Part shown: one piece after another, positions 49,242-57,709 of the stretch
How the letters are laid out: each line of letters opens with the position of its first letter
Position numbering within the stretch: the stretch's first letter is position 1
NCBI RefSeq assembly: GCF_900107105.1
Contig: NZ_FNOT01000005.1
Coordinates: 42,320 to 106,319 of the forward strand
Direction of reading: 5' to 3'
Source: Geodermatophilus africanus
GTDB taxonomy: Bacteria > Actinomycetota > Actinomycetes > Mycobacteriales > Geodermatophilaceae
Length of the DNA stretch: 64,000 nucleotides
Made by a program: the position numbers and the translations under genes
The notes under the pieces: generated by a model
What the model was told of the DNA's origin: nothing
What the model saw: the letters and a program-made list of their open reading frames with translations, nothing else
Databases searched by the model: none

Positions 49242-51530
49242 TTACAGCGGCTGTACCGGCACGTGCGCCCGGTCCGCCAACCAGCGGACGAACGCGTCGA
49301 CCGGCATCGGGCGGGCGATCGCGTAGCCCTGGGCGACATCGCAGCCGAGCGCCGCCAGCGCCCGGCCGGTCGCCTCGTCCTCCACGCCCTCGGCGACGAG
49401 GCTGAGCCCCAGGTCGTGGGCCAGCGCCACCGTGTGCCGCACGATCGCGGCCGCTCGGTGGTCCCGGCCGACGTCCAGGGTCAGGCTCCGGTCGAGCTTG
49501 AGCTCGTCGGCCGGCAGGTGCCGCAGGTAGGCCAGCGAGCTGTAGCCGGTGCCGTAGTCGTCGATCGACGTCCGGATGCCCAGGCGGCGCAGCTCGCCGA
49601 GCACGGTCCGGCCCCGCTCGGGGTCGGCCATCAGGGTGTCCTCCACCAGCTCCAGGGTCAGCGCCTGGGTGGGCAGTCCGTGCCGCAGCAGGGCGACCGC
49701 CACCTTGCTGGGCAGGTCGAGATCGGAGACGTTCGCCGCCGACAGGTTCACCGAGACCGGCACGCGCGTGGACTCCCACCAGCCGGCGACCGCCTGCAGG
49801 GAGAGCTCCAGGACGGTGTCGGTCAGCGGGCGGAGCAGACCGGCCTGCTCCGCGGCAGGGAGCAGGTGCGCGGGGGAGAGCAGTCCCCGCGTCGGGTGCT
49901 GCCAGCGGACGAGGGCCTCGACGCCCGCGACCCGTCCGTCGGAGAGATCGACCTGCGGCTGGAGGTGGACCAGCAGCTGGCCGCCCTCGTCCAGCGCCGT
50001 CCGCAACTCCTCCATGGTGTGCAGCCGGTCACCCGTGCCGCCGTTCGGGTCGGGGACGTAGGCGCGCACGCCGTCCCGACTGCTCTTGGCGGCGTACATC
50101 GCGACGTCGGCGCAGCGGAGCAGCTCCTGCACCGTCGCGGCGGGGACCGGGGCGGTCGCGACCCCGATGCTCACGCCCACGTGCAGGCGGGTCCCCTCGA
50201 CGGTGAACGGCTGCAGCAGCAGCTCGCGGAGTCCCACGGCCCGCTCCTGCGCCTCGTCGAGGGTGACGTCGGGCAGCAGGACGGCGAACTCGTCACCGCC
50301 GAGCCGGGCCAGCGTGTCCGAGCCGCGCAGCGCGCCGTGCAGCCGGGGCCCGACCAGGCGCAGCAGGCTGTCGCCGGCGTGGTGCCCCAGGCTGTCGTTG
50401 ACCTCCTTGAAGCCGTCCAGGTCGAGCAGCAGCAGGGCGGCGGGGCGGCGGGCGCTGGCGGTGGTCAGCATCCGGCGGGCCTCGTCCATCAGCGCCCGCC
50501 GGTTGGGCAGGCCGGTCAGCTCGTCGGTCAGGGCCTGCTCGCGGACCTCGTTGAAGGCGCGGACCTCGCGAAAGGTGATCGCGGTGCGGGCCAGCGCGGC
50601 GACCACGCAGCCCACGGCGAGCCAGGCGGCCGCGGAGGAGAACCGGTCGCCGTAGCCGGCGGCGAGGATCACCAGGCTGGCCAGGTTGCAGGCCAGGGGC
50701 AGAGCCAGGACGCGCCAGCCCACCCGTGTGCCCGCCCGTGCGCCGGCCTGAGCCGATGCCCGGACGGCGTCCGGGTCGCTGCTGTGCGCGGCCAGCGCGA
50801 ACAGCGCCATCGCGGAGAGCCAGGCGAGGTCGAGCGGCCCGCCCTCGACGTAGACGCCCGCGGTGGCGAGGTCCAGGTAGACGATGTCACCGACCAGGTT
50901 GGCCGCGATCGCGGCGCCGACGAGCAGCAGCGTGCGCTCGCGCCGGACACCCAGCATCGCGCTCACGCCGACCAGCAGGGCCAGCAGGACGACGTCCGCC
51001 ACCGGGTAGGCGAGGCTGGTGAGCACGGCGGCGACATCGCCCTCGGTGACCTCGAGGGCCGGACCCAGCAGGACGGCGACCGCGACGGCGCCCGCCCCGA
51101 GGGCGCCGACGACGCCGTCGAGCCACATGCTGGCGTGGAACCGCGCGACGCGGGCGCGGATCAACCCGATCAGCGCGACGTAGAGCGGGACGTAGTAGAC
51201 GAGGAAGCAGGCGTCGGCGACCGACGGGAACGGCTCCTCGGCCATCGGCGCGACCACCAGGCTGTAGACCAGGTTGCCCACGAGGCCCCAGACGAGGGAG
51301 GCCGTCATCGCCCGCCAGGCCATCCGGTCGGCCTGCGCGCGGCGGGCCGCGGCGGCGCAGACCAGGGCGGCCCCGACGTACACGAGGTTGTAGAGGACGA
51401 GGTCGTAGGCGACCGCCCACGCCTCGCCGTCCGGACGGCTCCACACCCCGGTGCTGAACAGGGCCAGGGCCGCCAGCGTCAGCGTGAGGGCGCGGCGGGA
51501 CGGGGCGGCGGTGTGCCGGGTGGGTCGCAC
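49242..51530 (-). CDS. Membrane GGDEF-EAL dual-domain protein
   Basis: The protein of about 762 residues has around nine N-terminal membrane helices (MASE-like, residues about 12-315). A GGDEF domain follows, with intact LARLGGDEFAVLL and the RGSD I-site five residues before it. An EAL domain comes last, with GVEALVRWQHP, NLSAANVSD, ELVEDTLM, the metal-binding IDDYGTGYSS and VAEGVEDEA. All key residues for both synthesis and breakdown of c-di-GMP are present. The start is uncertain: GTG 51530 is followed by RPTRHTAAPSRR, and GTG 51566 is possible. It is divergent from leuS. Confidence 0.88.
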   Translation of the reverse strand: MRPTRHTAAPSRRALTLTLAALALFSTGVWSRPDGEAWAVAYDLVLYNLVYVGAALVCAAAARRAQADRMAWRAMTASLVWGLVGNLVYSLVVAPMAEEPFPSVADACFLVYYVPLYVALIGLIRARVARFHASMWLDGVVGALGAGAVAVAVLLGPALEVTEGDVAAVLTSLAYPVADVVLLALLVGVSAMLGVRRERTLLLVGAAIAANLVGDIVYLDLATAGVYVEGGPLDLAWLSAMALFALAAHSSDPDAVRASAQAGARAGTRVGWRVLALPLACNLASLVILAAGYGDRFSSAAAWLAVGCVVAALARTAITFREVRAFNEVREQALTDELTGLPNRRALMDEARRMLTTASARRPAALLLLDLDGFKEVNDSLGHHAGDSLLRLVGPRLHGALRGSDTLARLGGDEFAVLLPDVTLDEAQERAVGLRELLLQPFTVEGTRLHVGVSIGVATAPVPAATVQELLRCADVAMYAAKSSRDGVRAYVPDPNGGTGDRLHTMEELRTALDEGGQLLVHLQPQVDLSDGRVAGVEALVRWQHPTRGLLSPAHLLPAAEQAGLLRPLTDTVLELSLQAVAGWWESTRVPVSVNLSAANVSDLDLPSKVAVALLRHGLPTQALTLELVEDTLMADPERGRTVLGELRRLGIRTSIDDYGTGYSSLAYLRHLPADELKLDRSLTLDVGRDHRAAAIVRHTVALAHDLGLSLVAEGVEDEATGRALAALGCDVAQGYAIARPMPVDAFVRWLADRAHVPVQPL

Positions 51531-51622
51531 GTGACCGACATCGGCCGGAGCGCAGCCGGGCTCCACCCGACCCGCGCGTTCTCCCCACTGCGGGTGAGCC
51601 CGGGCCGGGTGGCCGCGCGCGG

Positions 51623-51628
51623 TACGAT
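51623..51628 (+). promoter_or_regulatory. -10 hexamer TACGAT of the leuS leader
   Basis: TACGAT lies six bases before the GTG of the leucine leader peptide, so transcription would begin at or beside that codon and the leader peptide would be leaderless. Confidence 0.6.
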
Positions 51629-51634
51629 CGAGGC

Positions 51635-51670
51635 GTGACCAGGCGGCTCCTGCTTGCGCGGCCGTGCTGA
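51635..51670 (+). CDS. Leucine leader peptide of leuS
   Basis: A tiny ORF encodes M(V)TRRLLLARPC: three consecutive leucine codons of three kinds (CTC CTG CTT, 51647-51655), then a stop at 51668-51670. The stop lies in the 5' arm of the first hairpin of the attenuator downstream. A ribosome stalling at these codons when charged tRNA-Leu is scarce is the expected regulatory event. Confidence 0.75.
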   Translation: MTRRLLLARPC

Positions 51671-51720
51671 CCTGAGACCCCCAGTCAGCACGGCGACCCC
51701 TCCTGCGTGAGGGGTCTTTT
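51662..51720 (+). promoter_or_regulatory. Transcription attenuator upstream of leuS
   Basis: Three pairings are visible. Hairpin 1 has 10-bp perfect arms CCGTGCTGAC (51662-51671) and GTCAGCACGG (51684-51693). The terminator hairpin is GACCCCTC (51695-51702) with GAGGGGTC (51709-51716) followed by TTTT. AGACCCC (51675-51681), in the loop of hairpin 1, is perfectly complementary to GGGGTCT (51711-51717), the 3' arm of the terminator, so it can act as an antiterminator when a ribosome stalled on the leucine codons blocks hairpin 1. Confidence 0.8.
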
Positions 51721-51764
51721 GCTGTTCGCCGCCGGTACGAGCCTCGAGGACCAGGAGCACGACG

Positions 51765-54653
51765 ATGAGCCAGACGGCCGACCAGCCGAGTGTCGAGCCG
51801 GTGGGGGACGTCCCGCCGTACCGCTACACGCCCGCCCTGGCGCAGCGGATCGAGCTCGCCTGGCAGGACCGCTGGGAGGCCGAGGGGACGTTCCACACCC
51901 CGAACCCGACCGGCCGGCTGTCCGAGGGCTTCGAGAAGGTCGCCGACCGGCCCAAGTACTTCGCGATGGACATGTTCCCGTATCCCTCGGGCGCCGGGCT
52001 GCACGTCGGTCACCCGCTGGGGTACCTGGGCACCGACGTCACCAGCCGGTTCCGCCGCATGGACGGCGACAACGTGCTGCACCCGATGGGGTACGACGCC
52101 TTCGGCCTGCCCGCCGAGCAGTACGCCGTCCAGACCGGGCAGCACCCGCGGGTCACCACCGAGGCCAACATCGCGGCGATCAGGGCGCAGCTGCGCCGGC
52201 TGGGCGTCGACCACGACGACCGCCGCAGCTTCGCCACGATCGACCCGGGCTACTACAAGTGGACCCAGTGGATCTTCCTGCAGATCTTCGGCTCCTGGTT
52301 CGACGAGGCCGGCGGCAAGGCCCGCCGCATCGAGGAGCTGGTGGCCGAGCTGGACGCGGGCACCCGTGCGCCCGCCATCGGCACCAACCCGTCCGGCCGT
52401 CCCTGGGGTGAGCTGGACGAGGTCGAGCAGCGCAAGGTCGTCGACGCGCACCGGCTGGCCTACCTGCACCAGGCGCCGGTGAACTGGTGCCCCGGTCTGG
52501 GGACGGTGCTGTCCAACGAGGAGGTCACCGCCGACGGGCGCTCCGAGCGGGGCAACTTCCCGGTGTTCCGGCGTCCGCTGACCCAGTGGATGATGCGGAT
52601 CACCGCCTACGCCGACCGGCTGCTGGACGACCTGGACCGGCTGGACTGGTCGGACTCCCTGAAGCTGATGCAGCGCAACTGGATCGGCCGCTCGACCGGT
52701 GCGCGGATCGGGTTCTCCTGCGGCAGCGAGACGATCGAGGTCTTCACCACGCGGCCGGACACGCTGTTCGGCGCGACGTACATGGTGGTGGCGCCGGAGC
52801 ACCCGCTGGTCGATGCGCTGACCGCGTCCGCCTGGCCGGCGGACGTCGATCCGCGGTGGACCGGTGGGGCGGCCAGCCCGGCGGAGGCCGTGAACGCCTA
52901 CCGGCGCGAGGCGTCCCGGCGGTCGGAGCTGGAGCGGCAGACCGAGGGCCGGGACAAGACCGGCGTCTGGCTGGGCGTCACCGCCGTCAACCCCGTCAAC
53001 GGCCGTGACCTGCCGGTGTTCGTCGCCGACTACGTGCTGATGGGCTACGGCACCGGCGCGATCATGGCCGTGCCCGGTGAGGACATCCGCGACTTCGAGT
53101 TCGCGGAGAGGTTCGGGCTGCCGGTGATCCGGACGGTGCAGCCGCCGGAAGGCTTCGACGGCGGTGCGTACACGGGCGCCGGCCCGATGATCAACTCGGC
53201 CAACGACGAGATCTCGCTGAACGGCCTGGACAAGGCCACCGCGATCGCCGCCATCACCGACTGGCTGGTCGAGCACGGCCACGGCGAGGCGACGACGACC
53301 TACAAGCTGCGCGACTGGCTGTTCAGCCGGCAGCGCTACTGGGGCGAGCCCTTCCCGATCGTCTACGACGAGAACGACCTGCCGGTCGCCGTCCCGCAGT
53401 CGATGCTGCCGGTGCTCCTGCCCGAGGTCGACGACTACTCGCCCAAGACCTTCGCCGACGACGACGCCGACTCCTCGCCCGAGCCGCCGCTGTCACGGGC
53501 CACGGAGTGGACGACGGTCGAGCTGGACCTGGGCGACGGGCCGCGCAAGTACCGGCGCGAGACCAACACGATGCCCAACTGGGCGGGGTCGTGCTGGTAC
53601 TACCTGCGCTACCTGGACCCCGCCGACGACGAGCGGATGGTCGACCCGGAGCTGGAGCGGTACTGGCTGGGCCCGCGCGGCGACGGGGACGTCGGCGGCG
53701 TGGACCTCTACGTCGGCGGGGTCGAGCACGCCGTCCTGCACCTGCTGTACGCGCGGTTCTGGCACAAGGTGCTGCACGACCTGGGCCACGTCTCCAGCGA
53801 GGAGCCGTTCCGCCGGCTGGTCAACCAGGGCTACATCTCCGCCTTCGCCTACACCGACGAGCGCGGCTTCTACGTGCCCGCGGCCGATGTGGAGGAGAAG
53901 GACGGCCGGTTCTTCTACGAGGGCGAGCCGGTCAACCGCGAGTACGGGAAGATCGGCAAGAGCCTGAAGAACATGGTGACGCCGGACGAGATGATCGGCG
54001 CCTACGGCGCCGACACCTTCCGCGTCTACGAGATGTCGACCGGGCCGCTGGACCAGTCGCGGCCGTGGGAGACCAAGGCGGTCGTGGGGTCACAGCGCCT
54101 GCTGCAGCGGATCTGGCGGGTGGTCGTCGACGAGCGGACCGGAGCGGTGCGCGCGGCCGACGACGTCGAGCCGGCCGAAGAGACGCTGCGCGCGCTGCAC
54201 CGCGCGATCGCAGGCGTCCGCGACGGGTTCTCGACGCTGCGGTTCAACATCGCCATCGCCCGGATCACCGAGCTGACCAATCACCTGACGCAGGCGTACG
54301 GCGCCGAGTCCCCGGTGCCGCGCTCCGTCGTCGGGCCCCTGGTGCTGCTGGTCGCGCCCCTGGCCCCGCACATGGCCGACGAGCTCTGGACGCGGCTGGG
54401 ACACGACGGCTCCTGCGCATGGGAGCCGTTCCCGGTCGCTGACGAGCGGTGGCTGGTCGAGGACACCGTGCAGGTCGCCGTCCAGGTCAACGGAAAGGTT
54501 CGGGCCCAGGTGACCGTGCCGGCGGACGCTGACGCCGCCGCGCTGGAGGCCGCTGCCCGCGCCGACGAGAAGGTGGCAGCGCACCTGGACGGGAAGACGG
54601 TGCGCCGCGTCGTCGCCGTCCCCGGCCGGCTGGTCAACTTCGTCGTGGGCTGA
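51765..54653 (+). CDS. leuS: Leucyl-tRNA synthetase
   Basis: The 962-residue class I synthetase charges tRNA-Leu. The HIGH-type motif is HVGH (residues 80-83, in [16 protein letters not shown]) and the KMSKS-type loop is KIGKS (729-733). The CP1 editing domain has its ...[15 protein letters not shown] and [12 protein letters not shown] segments, and the C-terminal tRNA-binding region ends [15 protein letters not shown]. Length is normal for bacterial LeuRS with the long leucine-specific insertions. ATG 51765 follows GACCAGGAGC. It is preceded by a leucine attenuator. The stop codon TGA is the first part of a dispersed repeat (TGAAGGACC). Confidence 0.97.
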   Translation: MSQTADQPSVEPVGDVPPYRYTPALAQRIELAWQDRWEAEGTFHTPNPTGRLSEGFEKVADRPKYFAMDMFPYPSGAGLHVGHPLGYLGTDVTSRFRRMDGDNVLHPMGYDAFGLPAEQYAVQTGQHPRVTTEANIAAIRAQLRRLGVDHDDRRSFATIDPGYYKWTQWIFLQIFGSWFDEAGGKARRIEELVAELDAGTRAPAIGTNPSGRPWGELDEVEQRKVVDAHRLAYLHQAPVNWCPGLGTVLSNEEVTADGRSERGNFPVFRRPLTQWMMRITAYADRLLDDLDRLDWSDSLKLMQRNWIGRSTGARIGFSCGSETIEVFTTRPDTLFGATYMVVAPEHPLVDALTASAWPADVDPRWTGGAASPAEAVNAYRREASRRSELERQTEGRDKTGVWLGVTAVNPVNGRDLPVFVADYVLMGYGTGAIMAVPGEDIRDFEFAERFGLPVIRTVQPPEGFDGGAYTGAGPMINSANDEISLNGLDKATAIAAITDWLVEHGHGEATTTYKLRDWLFSRQRYWGEPFPIVYDENDLPVAVPQSMLPVLLPEVDDYSPKTFADDDADSSPEPPLSRATEWTTVELDLGDGPRKYRRETNTMPNWAGSCWYYLRYLDPADDERMVDPELERYWLGPRGDGDVGGVDLYVGGVEHAVLHLLYARFWHKVLHDLGHVSSEEPFRRLVNQGYISAFAYTDERGFYVPAADVEEKDGRFFYEGEPVNREYGKIGKSLKNMVTPDEMIGAYGADTFRVYEMSTGPLDQSRPWETKAVVGSQRLLQRIWRVVVDERTGAVRAADDVEPAEETLRALHRAIAGVRDGFSTLRFNIAIARITELTNHLTQAYGAESPVPRSVVGPLVLLVAPLAPHMADELWTRLGHDGSCAWEPFPVADERWLVEDTVQVAVQVNGKVRAQVTVPADADAAALEAAARADEKVAAHLDGKTVRRVVAVPGRLVNFVVG

Positions 54654-54771
54654 AGGACCCCGTCCCCCTCGTGAAGGACCCCCTTGCCCCCCGCCACTCG
54701 CCACTCGCAGGCTCGCGACGGGACCCTGCAAGGGGGCCGTCGGGGCTCGGGGCGAGCCTCTGGACGGGGCC
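54652..54771 (+). repeat. Dispersed repeat overlapping the leuS stop codon
   Basis: GAAGGACCCCGTCCCCCTC (half of the second type) overlaps the TGA of leuS. A full copy of the first type follows (GAAGGACCCCCTTGCCCCC ... ACCCTGCAAGGGGGCC) and a tail ending CTCTGGACGGGGCC. Confidence 0.85.
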
Positions 54772-54777
54772 GGCGGC

Positions 54778-55473
54778 TCAGCCGGGCAGGGGAACGGCTC
54801 CTGGCCGCGGTGTCGCCCGGTAGGGCGACGCTGTCGTCAGCACCTCGCGCACCGCCTGCTCGACCGGGTCGATGACCTCGGCGACGGTCACGTCGCGGCC
54901 GAGCTCGGTCGTGAGCGAGGTGGCGCCGGCGTCCACGATCCCGCAGGGGATCATGTTGCCGAACGCCGACATGTCGGGGTCGCAGTTGAGCGCGAACCCG
55001 TGCATGGTCACGCCCCTGGCCACCCGGACCCCGATGGCGGCGACCTTGCGGTCCGGGCGGTGTCTCTGCCCGCCCGCCCGGTCGGCGCGCACCCACACGC
55101 CGCTGCGCCCCTCGATCCGCTCGGTGGCCAGGCCGAGACCGTCGCAGACCTCGATGAGCGCCGCCTCCAGGCGCCGCACGTGGGCGACGACGTCGACCGG
55201 GTCGGCCAACCGGACGATCGGGTAGCCGACGAGCTGGCCGGGGCCGTGCCAGGTGATCTTGCCGCCACGGTCCACGTCGATGACCGGGGTGCCGTCGAAC
55301 GGACGCTCGTGCGGCTCGGTGCGCTTGCCCGCGGTGTAGACCGGCGGGTGCTCCAGCAGCAACAGCGTGTCGGGGCCCTCGTCGGCGACCCGGGCCGCGT
55401 GCAGCTCGCGCTGCAGTGCCCACGCCTCCTCGTAGGGGACCGTGCCCGCCCGGACCACCCGCAGTTCGCTCAC
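54778..55473 (-). CDS. lipB: Lipoyl(octanoyl) transferase
   Basis: The 231-residue enzyme moves an octanoyl group from acyl-carrier protein to the lipoyl domains of 2-oxoacid dehydrogenases, ahead of LipA. Conserved features are [30 protein letters not shown], the catalytic Lys143 in [11 protein letters not shown] and the catalytic Cys177 in NMIPCGI. Length is typical. The start at 55473 gives [10 protein letters not shown], preceded by a dispersed repeat instead of an obvious promoter. LipB, LipA, SucB and LpdA are all encoded in this window. Confidence 0.95.
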   Translation of the reverse strand: MSELRVVRAGTVPYEEAWALQRELHAARVADEGPDTLLLLEHPPVYTAGKRTEPHERPFDGTPVIDVDRGGKITWHGPGQLVGYPIVRLADPVDVVAHVRRLEAALIEVCDGLGLATERIEGRSGVWVRADRAGGQRHRPDRKVAAIGVRVARGVTMHGFALNCDPDMSAFGNMIPCGIVDAGATSLTTELGRDVTVAEVIDPVEQAVREVLTTASPYRATPRPGAVPLPG

Positions 55474-55487
55474 GTCCCCAGCCTAGT

Positions 55488-55607
55488 GAAGGCCCGCCGC
55501 CCCCCCGCGGGCTCGCGGCGGGACCCTGCAGGGGCCACCTGCCCTCACCGGGGGAGGACCCCGGTCCTCCCCGACCTCCGCGAGCCCCGGGGCGCCCGGG
55601 CGGGGCC
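55488..55607. repeat. Dispersed repeat between lipB and the S51 gene
   Basis: A diverged copy (GAAGGCCCGCCGCCCCCCC ... GGGACCCTGCAGGGGCC) followed by a second-type unit (GGAGGACCCCGGTCCTCCCC to CGGGCGGGGCC). It spans the whole gap between the two minus-strand genes. Confidence 0.7.
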
Positions 55608-55609
55608 GG

Positions 55610-56344
55610 TCAGCGCAGCCGGCGGGGCTCGATGCGGGTCTCCACCGCGGTGCCGTCGGGGCCGCGCGCCACCCGGTAGGCGGCCTTGTCGGGCCGGTCG
55701 GCGACCGCCTCGACGAGTCCGGTGCCGCGGTAGACCAGGCCCACGCCGTCGTCGGTGGCGTGCCCGCCGGGCAGCGTGCCGTCGGCGACCAGGCGGTGGT
55801 AGAGCGGACGGCGCTGCTCCTCGGAGTCGTAGTGGACGCCGTTGGACGTGGGGATCAGCCCGAGGCCGTTCGTGACCGGGCGCAGGTCGGGGCCGTAGGA
55901 GTCCGTGGTGCCGCCGACGTGCCAGCACAGCGACCCAGCCGACACCCCGCCCAGCACGACGCCGGCCTCCCACACCTCCCGGAACACCTCGTCGAGCCCG
56001 TGCACCCGCCACACCGCGAGCAGGTTCGCCACGCTGCCGCCGCCGACCCAGACGACGTCCTGGGCGAGCAGGTGCGCGCGGACGTCGGGGACGGTGGGCA
56101 TGGGGAAGAGGCTCAGGTGGCTGACCTGCACCCCGCTGCCGGCGAAGGCGCCGTACACGCCGGCGACCCGCACCGGGTCGTCGCCGGTGGCGGTGCCGAG
56201 GTAGCACAGCCGCGGACGCTCGGCCGCGCCCGCCAGCTGGAAGGCGAAGTCGAAGACCGGCCCCGGTGCCCAGTCGTAGGGGCCACGGCGCCGGGAGTCG
56301 AAGCCGATGCTCGTGGCGAGGATGGTCGGGGCGGTGGCCGGCAC
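55610..56344 (-). CDS. Peptidase family S51 (dipeptidase E/cyanophycinase-like)
   Basis: The 244-residue serine hydrolase has a class I amidotransferase-like fold. The nucleophile elbow is GGVSAGSLCWH (Ser in SAGS), and the preceding VVWVGGGSVANLLAVW and the following LGLIPTSNGVHYD are typical of S51 peptidases such as PepE. PepE cleaves Asp-Xaa dipeptides; the substrate here is not known. The start GTG 56344 has GAGGAG upstream. It begins two bases after the stop of the upstream flavoprotein gene, so they are co-transcribed. Confidence 0.82.
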   Translation of the reverse strand: MPATAPTILATSIGFDSRRRGPYDWAPGPVFDFAFQLAGAAERPRLCYLGTATGDDPVRVAGVYGAFAGSGVQVSHLSLFPMPTVPDVRAHLLAQDVVWVGGGSVANLLAVWRVHGLDEVFREVWEAGVVLGGVSAGSLCWHVGGTTDSYGPDLRPVTNGLGLIPTSNGVHYDSEEQRRPLYHRLVADGTLPGGHATDDGVGLVYRGTGLVEAVADRPDKAAYRVARGPDGTAVETRIEPRRLR

Positions 56345-56346
56345 GG

Positions 56347-57591
56347 TCAGGCAGCTCCTCGCTGACGGGTCTGCAGGCCACGCAGGACGGCGCGGGCGGC
56401 CCGCGCCCCGCTGGCCATGGCGCCCTGGATGGACGGGGTGTCGCGGTGGTCGCCGGCCACGTACAGCCCGCCGCCCAGGTCGACCGGCTGGCGCAGGTGC
56501 AGCGGCGGGACGGCGGCCGGCTGGGCCTGCGGCACGGTCACCGAGGTGAGGTGTGCCAGGTCGCCCGTCCCGATGCCGTGCAGGGCGGCGATCTCGGCTC
56601 GCACGTCGGCCTCGCGGGTGGGGGCGAGGCTGGAGCTGGCGACCAGTGCCCGGCCGTCGGGGCTGTAGGCGGGCTGGGCGTCGGTGAGCACGACGCTGTT
56701 GACGAGCTGCCCGCTCGGCGTGCCCAGGACCAGCAGCGGCTCGCCGGACGGGGAGGCGGGGAGCACGTGCAGGTGGGTGGTCACCCGGCGCGGCGCGGAC
56801 GCCGTCACCCCCGGCACCAGCGCCGCGGCGGTGGCGGGGTCGGTGGCGACGACGACGGCGTCGGCGCGGGTGCGCCCGGCGTCCGTGGTGACCGCGTCCC
56901 CGCCCACGGCCGTGACCCGGACGCCCAGGTGCAGGCGCTCGGCGCCGACCCGGTCGGCCAGCTGCTCGCCGACCGACTGCATGCCCCGGGCCGGCAGGCC
57001 GATGGCGCCGCGGGCGAAGCTGCGCCACAGCAGGTCCAGGTACCGGCTCGACGTCTCCAGGCGGTCCTCCAGCAGCACCCCGGCGAGGAAGGGGCGGAAG
57101 AAGCGCTCGAGAGCCGTGTCGCCCACGCCGGCCCGCCGCAGCCGCTCCTCGGCGGTCGTCTCCGGCTCCCGCAGCAGCCGGGGGACCGGTGTGTAGCCGG
57201 CCCGCGCCGAGTAGGCGACGATCGCGGCCTTGCGCAGCGGGGACCCGAGTGGCGCGTACAGCGTGTCGAGCGCCGCCGCGGGCCGCCGGCGCGGGTCGAC
57301 CACCCGCGACGCCCGGCCGTCGACCCGCACGACCGCCCCCGGCCAGAACCAGCCGAGGTCGAGGGCCGCCAGGTCGAGGTCGGCGGCGCGCGGGTAGCCG
57401 GTGTTGAGCACCTGGAAGCCGCGGTCGACGACGAACCCGTCGATCCGCTCGGTGGCCAGTCGGCCACCGGTGTGGCGGGCTGCCTCGGCGACGTGCACGT
57501 CGACGCCCGCGGCGCGCAGCCGGACCGCCGCCGACAGGCCGGCGAGCCCGGCCCCGACGACGACGACCTGGGCGCGGGCGGGCAGTGGCAT
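56347..57591 (-). CDS. FAD-dependent oxidoreductase (amine-oxidase/desaturase-like)
   Basis: The 414-residue flavoprotein of the protoporphyrinogen-oxidase/phytoene-desaturase superfamily has VVVVGAGLAGLSAAVRL (FAD fold, about residues 8-24), HTGGRLATERIDGF and the C-terminal GLYVAGDHRDTPSIQGAMASG FAD contact (as GLYVAGDH and SIQGAMASG). Proteins like this are often annotated NAD(P)-binding or HemY-like; the substrate is unknown. The ATG start is at 57591. It is divergent from the kinase gene and followed two bases later by the S51 peptidase gene. Confidence 0.85.
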   Translation of the reverse strand: MPLPARAQVVVVGAGLAGLSAAVRLRAAGVDVHVAEAARHTGGRLATERIDGFVVDRGFQVLNTGYPRAADLDLAALDLGWFWPGAVVRVDGRASRVVDPRRRPAAALDTLYAPLGSPLRKAAIVAYSARAGYTPVPRLLREPETTAEERLRRAGVGDTALERFFRPFLAGVLLEDRLETSSRYLDLLWRSFARGAIGLPARGMQSVGEQLADRVGAERLHLGVRVTAVGGDAVTTDAGRTRADAVVVATDPATAAALVPGVTASAPRRVTTHLHVLPASPSGEPLLVLGTPSGQLVNSVVLTDAQPAYSPDGRALVASSSLAPTREADVRAEIAALHGIGTGDLAHLTSVTVPQAQPAAVPPLHLRQPVDLGGGLYVAGDHRDTPSIQGAMASGARAARAVLRGLQTRQRGAA

Positions 57592-57696
57592 GGCCCGAAC
57601 CTAGGACGCCCGCTGTCGTGCCACCCGTCCGGGGCCGGGTCCGTGGACGCGGCCGGTGCCTGTGGACGACGTCGGCGGAGTGGCCGCCCGTCCGCC

Positions 57697-57702
57697 TACG
57701 GT
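57697..57702 (+). promoter_or_regulatory. -10 hexamer TACGGT of a leaderless gene
   Basis: TACGGT lies seven bases before the kinase ATG at 57710, with no ribosome-binding site between. Confidence 0.5.
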
Positions 57703-57709
57703 GCCCGCC

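Noticed and set aside
51531..53282. Extension of the GGDEF-EAL frame upstream into leuS
   Set aside because: The extension is antisense to leuS and low in complexity. The membrane domain begins after 51530, so the gene start was placed there.
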